Assembly (NCBI GenBank): GCA_016934335.1 | Contig: JAFGTC010000040.1 | Coordinates: 1-54,498, forward strand | DNA from: Candidatus Omnitrophota bacterium | GTDB taxonomy: Bacteria > Hinthialibacterota > Hinthialibacteria > Hinthialibacterales > Hinthialibacteraceae | Direction of reading: 5' to 3' | DNA length: 54,498 bases | Shown: positions 36,055 to 44,328 of the stretch, piece by piece | Position numbering within the stretch: the stretch's first letter is position 1 | Layout: every line of letters starts with the position of its first letter | Notes under the pieces: generated by a model | Seen by the model: only the letters and a program-made list of their open reading frames with translations | What the model was told of the DNA's origin: nothing | Database searches by the model: none | Program-made: the position numbers and the translations under genes

Positions 36055-38394
36055 TTAATCGTCTTTGTTAATGCCCAGATATTGGGTCAACATATCGCTC
36101 ATGCTTTGAGATTGTGAAAGGGATAATTCCATAGCCGTATATTTAGCGCGTAAAGTTTCCGAATAAACATCCGCTCGTTCGCTGTATCGCTCGATCTGCT
36201 TGGAGTAATCTTTAATCTGGTCCTGAATTCCCTGTGTGGCTGTGTCCATTCGACCGTCGCTGGCCGTAAAGATATTAAGCATATTGGAGAAATAATCTCC
36301 CAAACCAATATCGGACGCCTGGATCAAATTCTTGATAGCGTCGGGATCTTCATCCAAGGCGGCTTGAAATTTGGATGCATCAAAAGTCAATGTTCCGCCG
36401 GATTTCATGCTGACGCCGATTGTGGAAAGGCTCAATGTTCCGCCTTCAAAGATTCGTGAGCCGGTGATGCCGTCGCTGTAGATTTGTTTTTTGACGCCGA
36501 GGTCGGCCGCTGTGCTTCCCCCCCCGATTTCTTCGACTTTGAATACTCCAGCAGCGCCCGATTCATCGACAAGGTTGATTCCCGTTCCATTGGCGTTGAT
36601 TTCCGCTCGAACCTGGATGCCGTCCGTATAGTTGATTTCATCGATGACGTCTTGAAGGGTTTGGACGCTTGTAAGATCAACCGTAAAACTTTCGCCTGTC
36701 CTATTCGTGATTTGGATTTTGCCCATGTCGATGCCGGCGCCATTGTTCAAGTCGTATACATTAACGCCGGGCAGATCGAAAACGCTGCGACTGATGCAGG
36801 CTGACATGGACGATTTGAGGTCGCGAACGAGTGAATTGCCGAATAAAATCCCCTTTTCGCCCGAATCTCTGTCATAAAATGATTGATCGGTTAGAAATTC
36901 CGTCAATGTGTTGTAAGCTTCGACAAAATCTTCGAGAATTCCCTCCACATGCGATAAATCTTTTGAAATTGAAATATTGACGTTTTCGTCGCTTTCATTG
37001 ACGAGAGAAAGAGTGACCCCTTCTCGAAGATCCGTAATGATGTTGCTGGATCGATTGACGGTAATCCCGTTGTAGATTAATTGAGCGTTCTCGCCTCTTT
37101 GGTCGAAGTTTTTGAACTGCCGGTCGGCGAGACCCAAAGTTTGCAGAGCGTTTTCTGAATCTTCTAGAATATTGACTTGGCCGGTTGCGCTATTGAGTTC
37201 GATTCGGTGCACATCGTCGGCGGTAATGATTTTTGCTGTGATATCCGAACCGGCGGCGGCCGCCTGGTTATTGATGCGATCGACAATAGCCTGCAGCGAA
37301 TCGGCGGTAAAATCGATCTCGAAGGAGAAAGAATCCGATCCATCGCCGTCTTCCAGGGTGATCGTCGAGGCGTTAACCGGCTCCAAATCGAGCAGATCGC
37401 CGACGAGGCTGGATGAAGAAGAAAACGCCGCGCTTTGAATCCCTCCAAGCACCCCCAGATCAAAGAGAATATTATCCGGATCGGTAAATTCCTGGGGGAT
37501 GCCCGTTGTACTGGTGATGAGAAGGCGTTCGCCGCCATCATCGTCGATCACCGAGGCGCTGATGTTGGCCCCGGCGTCGTTGGAGGCCTGATTGATTGCG
37601 CCGGCAATGTCATGCAGCGTCATATCCGCCCCGTTCAAGGTTACGGAGATCGTATATTGACCGCCTGCATCGCCGACCGTAAATGTCTCGCCGGTGTAGG
37701 TTTGGGTGAATCCCGGCTCGAAAACTTCGCTCAAGGCGCCCTGATTGTTGGCGTTGACGGTTCGATCGTAAGTCAGATCGTTTGCATTGGATGTGAGCAG
37801 ACCCAAACTGGATAAGATATTGCCGCCCCCCACTTCTCGCATTTCAATTTTATCGACGCCGGTGGAGGATGCGCCGATAACCAACTTGTTTTGATTGGCG
37901 GACATCTGAACGACGGAAGCCTGAACCCCCGCATTGGAAGCGTTGATTTGCGAAGCGATTGCCATAAGCGAATCGTCGGAGGAAACGTCAATGGTTTGGC
38001 CGTTGATGATGAACTGGCCGGAGAGATTCAATTCATCGGTTTGACTGACAAAAACATCCGTGGAAACTTGATCGGATTGAGCAAGATTGTCAACGCGAAT
38101 GGAAAAATTTCCCTCGGACGCCGAACTGGATACGGAAGCGGAAACAATGCCTGAATTGGAACTCAGAACCGTTTTCGATTCGAACATACTAGTCGCATTC
38201 AAACTGGATGTGGCTAACCTCAAACTTAACAGATTGGCGCTAATCGATTGCAGAGAAGTTAATTTTTCGGTTTCAGCAGCGATGCGATTCTCATATTGCT
38301 TGATTTTGCTGCCGAATTGGAGATTGATATGGGCCTCGATAAGGGATGTCGTATCTAAGCCGGAGATTAAGCCATCGAATGAAAAGGAACTCAT
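36055..38394 (-). CDS. fliD: Flagellar hook-associated protein 2 / filament cap FliD
   Basis: FliD caps the flagellar filament and helps flagellin subunits fold on. The N-terminus (SFDGLISGLDTTSLIEAHI) and the coiled segment that follows are typical of FliD_N. The C-terminal FliD_C region ends with DYFSNMLNIFTASDGRM, then a coiled coil (IQDQIKDYSKQIERYSERAD) and YTAMELSLSQSQSM, which is the terminal helix. At 779 residues it is longer than most FliD (about 450-700). The extra length is in the exposed middle, which holds several flagellin-hook-like repeats (ISVTLNGADMTLHDIAGAIN; FEIDFTADSLQAIVDRIN). It precedes fliS and has a sigma28-like element upstream. Confidence 0.95.
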   Translation of the reverse strand: MSSFSFDGLISGLDTTSLIEAHINLQFGSKIKQYENRIAAETEKLTSLQSISANLLSLRLATSSLNATSMFESKTVLSSNSGIVSASVSSSASEGNFSIRVDNLAQSDQVSTDVFVSQTDELNLSGQFIINGQTIDVSSDDSLMAIASQINASNAGVQASVVQMSANQNKLVIGASSTGVDKIEMREVGGGNILSSLGLLTSNANDLTYDRTVNANNQGALSEVFEPGFTQTYTGETFTVGDAGGQYTISVTLNGADMTLHDIAGAINQASNDAGANISASVIDDDGGERLLITSTTGIPQEFTDPDNILFDLGVLGGIQSAAFSSSSSLVGDLLDLEPVNASTITLEDGDGSDSFSFEIDFTADSLQAIVDRINNQAAAAGSDITAKIITADDVHRIELNSATGQVNILEDSENALQTLGLADRQFKNFDQRGENAQLIYNGITVNRSSNIITDLREGVTLSLVNESDENVNISISKDLSHVEGILEDFVEAYNTLTEFLTDQSFYDRDSGEKGILFGNSLVRDLKSSMSACISRSVFDLPGVNVYDLNNGAGIDMGKIQITNRTGESFTVDLTSVQTLQDVIDEINYTDGIQVRAEINANGTGINLVDESGAAGVFKVEEIGGGSTAADLGVKKQIYSDGITGSRIFEGGTLSLSTIGVSMKSGGTLTFDASKFQAALDEDPDAIKNLIQASDIGLGDYFSNMLNIFTASDGRMDTATQGIQDQIKDYSKQIERYSERADVYSETLRAKYTAMELSLSQSQSMSDMLTQYLGINKDD

Positions 38395-39006
38395 CTTTTT
38401 TACCTATGTAAAATTATTTTGTAATACAATCGCTCTATCTATCTTTGAATTGTAACGAAATAATCATTTTGCTACGTTTTATTATCGACATCCCATATAA
38501 ATTCATTTAGCACAAAATCGAAAATCCATTATTGAAAAAATGGAAGAAGGCTCCGGTATAAGGAATTTTTTGCCGGATGGAATTTCCTGTTCGAGGCGCA
38601 GTTAAATCCATTTCCAATCCTCCATTTTGTGAAACAAGTCTAAAATATTGATTTATATGTTCTTGTGATCATTCTGTCTTAAAACGCATTGGGCGTCTTT
38701 TTATGTTTTTATACTCAATTATGCAAATGGAATTCCACTTTTCTTTTTGCTGTATGTTTTTGTTCGCTAAAAATCGCCCAAAATGGAAAATTGGAAAGAT
38801 TCTTTTATAAAGAGAACATCGGATAGGATAGATCGATTGACTTGATTCTTCTTGCTTTATCGATGGAAAGAGTGTAATAGTGTGATAAAATCCTCCTTCG
38901 AAGATGGAAAAATCGTGATGAATTTCATCCTGCTCTTCCGTCGCTTCTGAGGGGGATTTGGTATGGTTTTTTAGAAATGATAAATACAGGATCTCCGAGG
39001 AAAATC
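38395..39006. other. 612-base divergent intergenic region
   Basis: AT-rich spacer between fliD (-) and the S9 peptidase gene (+). It contains the sigma28-like element at 38482-38509. No gene, repeat or RNA structure that I can support was seen in the rest. Confidence 0.5.
38482..38509 (-). promoter_or_regulatory. Sigma28-like promoter of fliD
   Basis: On the minus strand TAAA (38509-38506), 16 bases, then GTCGATAA (38489-38482). The FliA consensus is TAAA-N15-GCCGATAA, so the -10 matches 7 of 8 and the spacer is one base long. It lies about 90 bases before the fliD start. fliD is a usual FliA target. Confidence 0.45.
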
Positions 39007-41808
39007 ATGTTTCAAAACAGTAAACTTCTAAAATGCATAACCTTCGTTTTTGTTGTTCTTGCCGCCAATTCTGGTCAAGCGTTCGCCTATACGTTTTTAT
39101 CCATAAAAGACGCTACAGAAAGTCTATGTACTGAGAGCGTCTGTTGTGCGACAAAATGTGACAGCTGCACCCAGACGCTGGAGTTGACTCTCAAGAATCT
39201 TTTTCACACCGAGAAATTATTCGGGAAAAAACCGCAGGATCTCGCCTGGTCGCATGACGGCGCCATGCTGGCCTATCGATGGAACGTGTATGACGCAACC
39301 GGTTACGATGTCTGGCTTTATGAAGCCGCTACCGGGGAAGCGAGACAATTGACGAGTGTAGAAATGTTCGCTCCATTCGAGGCGGAAGCGCAGAAGATCG
39401 CGGAAGCCGATCAGAAGAAAAAAGAAAAGTCGGACGAGAAAAAAGAAGGATCTCAGGATGATAAGCAGGATCAATCCGAAGAGAAAATACCCGATTATTC
39501 GGGCGTGGCTTCGTTCGTCTGGTCGGAAGCCAAGACGGAGATGATCGTCTCGTACAAAAACGATTTGTATTGGATTGACGTCAAAGACAATTCAATCCGC
39601 CGTTTGACCAAGACGAAGGAAGAAGAACGCGGATTTTTGTTCACCAAGGACGGCGACGGCTACATTTTCTGGCGCGGCGCCGCCATGATTCGGGTTTTGT
39701 TCGAGGATTCCTTCATTGAGGAAATCTACCCGAATATTCCGGAAGGACAGCATGCGGATCAATTGATCTTGTCGCCGGATCAACAATGGCTGGCGATTCG
39801 GTCTTCCAAGTCCACAAACGGCGATCATTCCACGCGAAAAGTGGGATATATCAGTTATCGAGATCGATTCGCCAAGTGGAGGGAGCACGACCGCCCGCTG
39901 GCGGAGGATCCCGATCCGGCGCAGAAAGAGCAATGGATCTATCTTCAGAAAGTAAACGACCGAATTCATAGCGGAACAGAGAACGCCGCCCTCGAAGTTT
40001 ATCATCATCCCGGCGGCGACAAGAAACTGCAGATAACTACGCCCGATTGGTCGGAGAATAGCAACCAAATCGTGTTTCGCTCCTATGATCCCCAAACGGA
40101 AGAGATTTCAATTTACACGGCAAAGATCGATTCCACGGAAAAAGCCAAACAGGTTCATCATGCGCGCAACAGCGGCTACGTCAGGTCGCCGGATCGAATC
40201 AGGCCTATTTTTACGCCGGATGGAGAAAAGATCGTCGCGGTTTTTGAAGACAGCGGTTTTCGCCAGCCCTGGATGGTCGATCCGATTTATCAGGGCAAGA
40301 TTCCCGTAGTGCGCGGTCATTTCGATGCGCTGCCGATCGATTACGATGAAGAAGGAAAAGTGCTCTTCGTTCTGTCCAACAAAGAGCATCCCGTTCGAAA
40401 GGATCTTTACGCCGTTCGGTTAGAGACCGGCGAAATGGAGCGCATCACCTTCAAGGATGGAGTATATTCCGATCCGGTCATCGCCGATAATGGGAAGCGA
40501 TTCGCCGCTTTGTTCACCAATTGGGATCAGCCGGTCGAACTCGTCGTGGGAGAAATTCCCGCCAAAGAGGAAGCGATGCTGACCGATTCGCATTCAAGCG
40601 AATTGGCGCAGCTCAATCAACTCAAGCCGCAGCTCTTTTCTTATCAGAACCAGCAGAAGCAGACGGTTCACGGCATGGTTTTTCTCCCTCCCGAACTCCA
40701 TAAAGAAGATAAGCCGCCCATCATGGTCTATACCTACGGCGGGCCGTTAGGATCGGACAGCATGGTGAAATACGGAGGATTCGGGACGTATAATTACCGC
40801 TTCCCGATGTACATGGCCAAACGGCACGGCTATATCGCCGCGGTGATCGATCCGCGCGGCAGTTCGAATTACGGCGCGCTTTTTGAAAACGCCAATTGGG
40901 AGCAGCCCGGCAAACCGCAGGTGGAGGATCTGGCGGACGGCGTTCAATATCTGGTCGACGAATACGGCGGCGATCCCAACCGCACGGCGTTGTACGGCTG
41001 GAGTTTCGGGGGATTCGTGACGCAGATGGCCTTGTACACCAAGCCGGAAGTCTTTGCGGTCGGCATGGCGGGGGCCGGACCGACGGAGTGGGAGAATTAT
41101 TACGGCAGTTACACCAGTTCCACAATCAGTGATTCTCAAGAAAATCAGCCGGATCAGCGCAAATACTCTCTGCTGCCTCTCGCTAAAAATCTGAAAGGCC
41201 GCCTGATGCTGCTGCACGGCGTCGAAGACACCAATGTGCTTTTCCAGGACACGATCAAAGTTTACCAGGCGCTGGTCAAAGCCGGCAAAGGCCCGCTGGT
41301 CGAATTGGTGCTCGATACGACCGGCGGACATCACATGGGCGGGGATATGAAATACACCGATATTTTCTGGTATTTTGAAGATTTTTTACTGCGCCGCCTG
41401 GGGAGCGGATACAAAAATCTCGCGCAGGACAAGCCGGCGTCGGCTTCGTCCAGCCGAGACAAGCACGATCCCGCATTCGGCTGTGATGGGAGATTCAATA
41501 CTTTTTGGAAGGCGAACGAAGAAGATGAAACGCCTTGGCTGCAAGTCGATTTGCAGGAAAGCCGCCTCCTTTTGGGATCCGAGATAACCTGGGAAGCCGA
41601 TGAGGCGGACATTCAATACAAAATCGAGGGTTCCAAAGACAACGCAGAATGGATCATGCTTGCCGATTGGACGAAGAACCAAGAGACGGATCGCGTTCAA
41701 CGCCAATATTTCCAATCCGATTCTATCCGATATGTGCGGATTGCGGTCGCCGGTTCGAAGGAAGGAGTCTCGACCGGCATCGTCAATTTCAAGGTTTACG
41801 GCCGTTAG
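39007..41808 (+). CDS. Secreted S9 prolyl-oligopeptidase-family peptidase with C-terminal discoidin domain
   Basis: A 933-residue exported peptidase. ATG 39007 is preferred over 38977: GAGGAAAATC precedes it and the signal peptide (CITFVFVVLAANSGQAFA) is then N-terminal. The N-terminal half is a DPP-IV-like beta-propeller interrupted by a Lys/Glu-rich insert (about residues 127-160). The alpha/beta-hydrolase domain (about 540-800) has Ser666 in GWSFGG, Asp741 in GVEDTNVLF and His775/776 in GGHHMGG. The last 135 residues are an F5/8 type C (discoidin) sugar-binding domain (NLAQDKPASASSSRD to YVRIAVAG). A Cys cluster (CCATKCDSC, about 45-53) just after the signal peptide is unusual. The family cleaves short peptides, often after Pro; the discoidin module should tether it to a glycan. 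Confidence 0.92.
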   Translation: MFQNSKLLKCITFVFVVLAANSGQAFAYTFLSIKDATESLCTESVCCATKCDSCTQTLELTLKNLFHTEKLFGKKPQDLAWSHDGAMLAYRWNVYDATGYDVWLYEAATGEARQLTSVEMFAPFEAEAQKIAEADQKKKEKSDEKKEGSQDDKQDQSEEKIPDYSGVASFVWSEAKTEMIVSYKNDLYWIDVKDNSIRRLTKTKEEERGFLFTKDGDGYIFWRGAAMIRVLFEDSFIEEIYPNIPEGQHADQLILSPDQQWLAIRSSKSTNGDHSTRKVGYISYRDRFAKWREHDRPLAEDPDPAQKEQWIYLQKVNDRIHSGTENAALEVYHHPGGDKKLQITTPDWSENSNQIVFRSYDPQTEEISIYTAKIDSTEKAKQVHHARNSGYVRSPDRIRPIFTPDGEKIVAVFEDSGFRQPWMVDPIYQGKIPVVRGHFDALPIDYDEEGKVLFVLSNKEHPVRKDLYAVRLETGEMERITFKDGVYSDPVIADNGKRFAALFTNWDQPVELVVGEIPAKEEAMLTDSHSSELAQLNQLKPQLFSYQNQQKQTVHGMVFLPPELHKEDKPPIMVYTYGGPLGSDSMVKYGGFGTYNYRFPMYMAKRHGYIAAVIDPRGSSNYGALFENANWEQPGKPQVEDLADGVQYLVDEYGGDPNRTALYGWSFGGFVTQMALYTKPEVFAVGMAGAGPTEWENYYGSYTSSTISDSQENQPDQRKYSLLPLAKNLKGRLMLLHGVEDTNVLFQDTIKVYQALVKAGKGPLVELVLDTTGGHHMGGDMKYTDIFWYFEDFLLRRLGSGYKNLAQDKPASASSSRDKHDPAFGCDGRFNTFWKANEEDETPWLQVDLQESRLLLGSEITWEADEADIQYKIEGSKDNAEWIMLADWTKNQETDRVQRQYFQSDSIRYVRIAVAGSKEGVSTGIVNFKVYGR

Positions 41809-41915
41809 CGTTAAACAATGTTGATTTGAAACCATTGTTCATGGTACGATAGACCCATCAATCGATTTTCGATATTAAAAACCGTAGGTGGATTAAATCT
41901 ATCCGGGAGGATGCC

Positions 41916-43064
41916 ATGAAAAAATCCATTGGAGTCGTTTCATTGCTGTTGGCATTGACTTTAGCGGCGTACGCACAGGATGAGTATGTCGTTGTGAACG
42001 ATTTTGAATACGAGATAGGCTCGTTTACCAACTGGGCGAGCGATTCGGGATTCACGTTTCCTGAAGAGCCTCGCCACAGTGGTGAGGCGGCCGCCTTTAT
42101 CAATGTGATTCATGAGGGCGGTTGGACTCCCTCCATTTACACATTCGATACCCCTTTTGACGCGCGAAACGCCGATGAATTTCGAATGTGGGTTTATTCC
42201 GATCAGCCGTTCCGTCTTCGCGCCGATCTGGAAGTAGAAATTGTTATGGGCTTTCGAAATTACACGCCCGACGACGTCGGCGCTTGGAAAGAATTTGTTT
42301 TTTGGATTTCGGAAGAGCAAAGCAAAATCTGGGAGGATGCATTGGAAGCCGCCGATCAGCTTCGGTTTTGGATCAATCCATCCGCCGAAACGCATGATGG
42401 AGTCGATTATCCCAACGGCTTCACCGGCCTGCTCTATATGGACGACATGTCAATTCATATGCGGGAGCCGGTGGAGCGCGAATACAAAACGATTATCGGA
42501 TTCAACGACGAAGCCGATGCGAATCTGGTCTCTTTGGCGAATGGAACCTATTTTGAGATCATGACGACGGACAATCCCGAACCGACGGAGGGCGATGGAT
42601 TTCTTCTTTTCGATTACACATCGGGATGGAACGAAAACTTCACGATTAACTTGAAAGATTATCCTGAAATCCTGGAATACGACCGCATCCATCTGGATTT
42701 GCTGATCGAGCAGACCGGGGATTGGGCGTCCTGCTCTCTCCTCTTGAGAGCGTCATGGACAGACGCCGATGGAAATGGGCGGGGAACAGGCTGGGCGACT
42801 CTCGGCGAATACATTGTCAACCATGCCCGAGGCGAAGAGTGGGAAGAGTTATCCGGTCAATACGGTCCTGTAGACAGCGAAGGATTTACGTTAAACTGGT
42901 TACAGGACGAGTTATCCGGCGTGTTCGACGATCCCGACGGAACCATTAGTTTAACCATCATCACTCAGGGGGGCGAATCCTATGATCTGGCGCTGGCTTA
43001 TCTCGATAACATTCGTCTGTCGCGCCCTGTGGGAACAGGCGTCGGCGAATGGGCGCTGTATTGA
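41916..43064 (+). CDS. Secreted two-domain beta-sandwich protein
   Basis: A 382-residue exported protein with an ideal ribosome site (GGGAGG, six bases before ATG) and a clear signal peptide (KKSIGVVSLLLALTLAAYAQ). Two beta-sandwich modules of about 165 residues are visible. The first starts VVNDFEYEIGSFTNWASD and closes with LLYMDDMSIHM; the second runs to ALAYLDNIRLSRPVG. Both end in a Y/L-x-D-D/N-x-x-I strand, the pattern of carbohydrate-binding modules of the CBM4/CBM11-like type. No catalytic module is attached, so it may be a free surface glycan-binding protein. A strong terminator follows, and the S9 peptidase gene lies 107 bases upstream. Confidence 0.8.
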   Translation: MKKSIGVVSLLLALTLAAYAQDEYVVVNDFEYEIGSFTNWASDSGFTFPEEPRHSGEAAAFINVIHEGGWTPSIYTFDTPFDARNADEFRMWVYSDQPFRLRADLEVEIVMGFRNYTPDDVGAWKEFVFWISEEQSKIWEDALEAADQLRFWINPSAETHDGVDYPNGFTGLLYMDDMSIHMREPVEREYKTIIGFNDEADANLVSLANGTYFEIMTTDNPEPTEGDGFLLFDYTSGWNENFTINLKDYPEILEYDRIHLDLLIEQTGDWASCSLLLRASWTDADGNGRGTGWATLGEYIVNHARGEEWEELSGQYGPVDSEGFTLNWLQDELSGVFDDPDGTISLTIITQGGESYDLALAYLDNIRLSRPVGTGVGEWALY

Positions 43065-43106
43065 GATTCGCCGATCCATCTTGAGCGATGCGAGGAAAAT
43101 GGAGCA

Positions 43107-43144
43107 GGGCGAGATGCGGGAATGCATCTCGCCCTCGTTCTTTC
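43107..43144. terminator. Terminator between convergent genes
   Basis: Eleven-base perfect arms (GGGCGAGATGC / GCATCTCGCCC) with a 6-base loop, then TCGTTCTTTC on the plus strand. It sits between stops at 43064 (+) and 43163 (-) and serves at least the plus-strand gene. Confidence 0.85.
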
Positions 43145-43162
43145 TAAATTCTGTATTTCTCG

Positions 43163-44092
43163 TTATGCGCCGTTAAAAGCCTGTTGGAACAATTCCAAAC
43201 TTTGGCGGACGCCAAAGTCCGCGTTCGCTTTGCCTTCGAATTCCAGCGAGATGTAGCCGTTGTAATTGGCTTTTTTCAGGATGGCGGCGATGCGCGGATA
43301 ATCGAGATCGAGAGTATACCATTCGCCGTCTCCATAGTAGGTTTTGGCTTGGACGAAGACCGTTTTGGGTGCGATCATCTCCAATTTCTCGTACGGATTT
43401 TCGAGGAAATTGCCGGTGTCCATCAGCACGCCCAACCAGGGAGAGTCGATGACGTCGACGATGCGCAGCAGCCCTTCCGGCGTTCGCGTCAATCCCCAAT
43501 GGTTTTCCAGCGCCAGAATGACGCCGCATTCCTGCGCTTTGGGGAGGCACTGGGCGATGCTGTCGATGCACCAGTTGAAGGCGTCGTCCAGGTTGTAGCC
43601 TTCCAAGGGAGGCTCTTCGCCGCGCCGCTCCATGAGCCCGTCAAAGGATTTGACCGTCCCCCAGCGGCCCGAATTGAGTCGAATGCAGGGGATGCCCATT
43701 TCGTAGGCCATTTCGATGCATTTCTTGGTATGCGCAATATTTCTGGCTCGCTCTCCGGGATCGGGATCGACGAAATCCTGATGAATGGAAAGGCAGATCA
43801 AGTCGACGCCGTTTATAAACGCATGGCGTTTGATGCTGCGCAGATAAGCGGAATCTTCGCTGTCCATCTGTCGGTGCAGGACATCGACGCCTTCCGCGCC
43901 CAAGGCGGCCGCGCGATCAATTACCCCATGAATCGAAACCTTGGGAGGCCGAAAGTGCCAATAGCAATAACTGGCGATGCCGAATTTATATCGTTTTTTG
44001 ATTTCAACGGCCGCCTGCGTCGTCTTGGGCGCCAGCGCCATCCCGGCTAAACCCGCCGTTGAAGCGATCAAAGAACGTCGGTTCAGTTTCAT
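43163..44092 (-). CDS. Sugar isomerase/epimerase-like TIM barrel with Tat-like leader
   Basis: A 309-residue protein of the xylose-isomerase-like TIM-barrel superfamily. The start ATG 44092 has GAGAGGATAAATC upstream. The N-terminus NRRSLIASTAGLAGMAL is a twin-arginine-type export signal (RRS, hydrophobic core, then AAVEIKKR). The metal-binding carboxylates of the family are recognisable: Glu in ILALENHWG, Asp in LMDTGNF and Glu in YISLEFEG, with Gln in VFVQAKTYYGDG at the position before the last strand. Such exported sugar-phosphate-isomerase-like proteins are common in Planctomycetes and Hydrogenedentes-type genomes, and their substrates are mostly unknown. It is a single gene on the minus strand, divergent from the DUF3857 pair. 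Confidence 0.85.
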   Translation of the reverse strand: MKLNRRSLIASTAGLAGMALAPKTTQAAVEIKKRYKFGIASYCYWHFRPPKVSIHGVIDRAAALGAEGVDVLHRQMDSEDSAYLRSIKRHAFINGVDLICLSIHQDFVDPDPGERARNIAHTKKCIEMAYEMGIPCIRLNSGRWGTVKSFDGLMERRGEEPPLEGYNLDDAFNWCIDSIAQCLPKAQECGVILALENHWGLTRTPEGLLRIVDVIDSPWLGVLMDTGNFLENPYEKLEMIAPKTVFVQAKTYYGDGEWYTLDLDYPRIAAILKKANYNGYISLEFEGKANADFGVRQSLELFQQAFNGA

Positions 44093-44239
44093 GATTTATC
44101 CTCTCTTTGGATCGAATGATAAACAAGCGAATCCATTTTATCCTTTCCACAAAGAATTGTCGATTCGCCTTTTCTTTTATGCGATCAGAGAGTTTCTTCT
44201 TCTGAGTTTTCTTCTGACATTCACCCTCCCATTTGCAGC

Positions 44240-44269
44240 GTGACCCATGTATCCTAAGAATCGTATAGT
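44240..44269 (+). promoter_or_regulatory. Candidate sigma70 promoter of the DUF3857 pair
   Basis: GTGACC at 44240-44245 and TATAGT at 44264-44269 with an 18-base spacer, giving a start near 44276 and a leader of about 50 bases. The -35 matches 4 of 6 and the -10 matches 5 of 6 bases. Confidence 0.4.
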
Positions 44270-44328
44270 AAGAACTGTCACTGTTTCCGCCGCCGGGCGG
44301 CATCCAATATTTGAAAGCACAAAGAATC

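Noticed and set aside
41814..41839. AACAATG / CATTGTT hairpin after the S9 peptidase gene
   Set aside because: The 7-bp AT-rich stem has no T run after it, so it is too weak to call a terminator.
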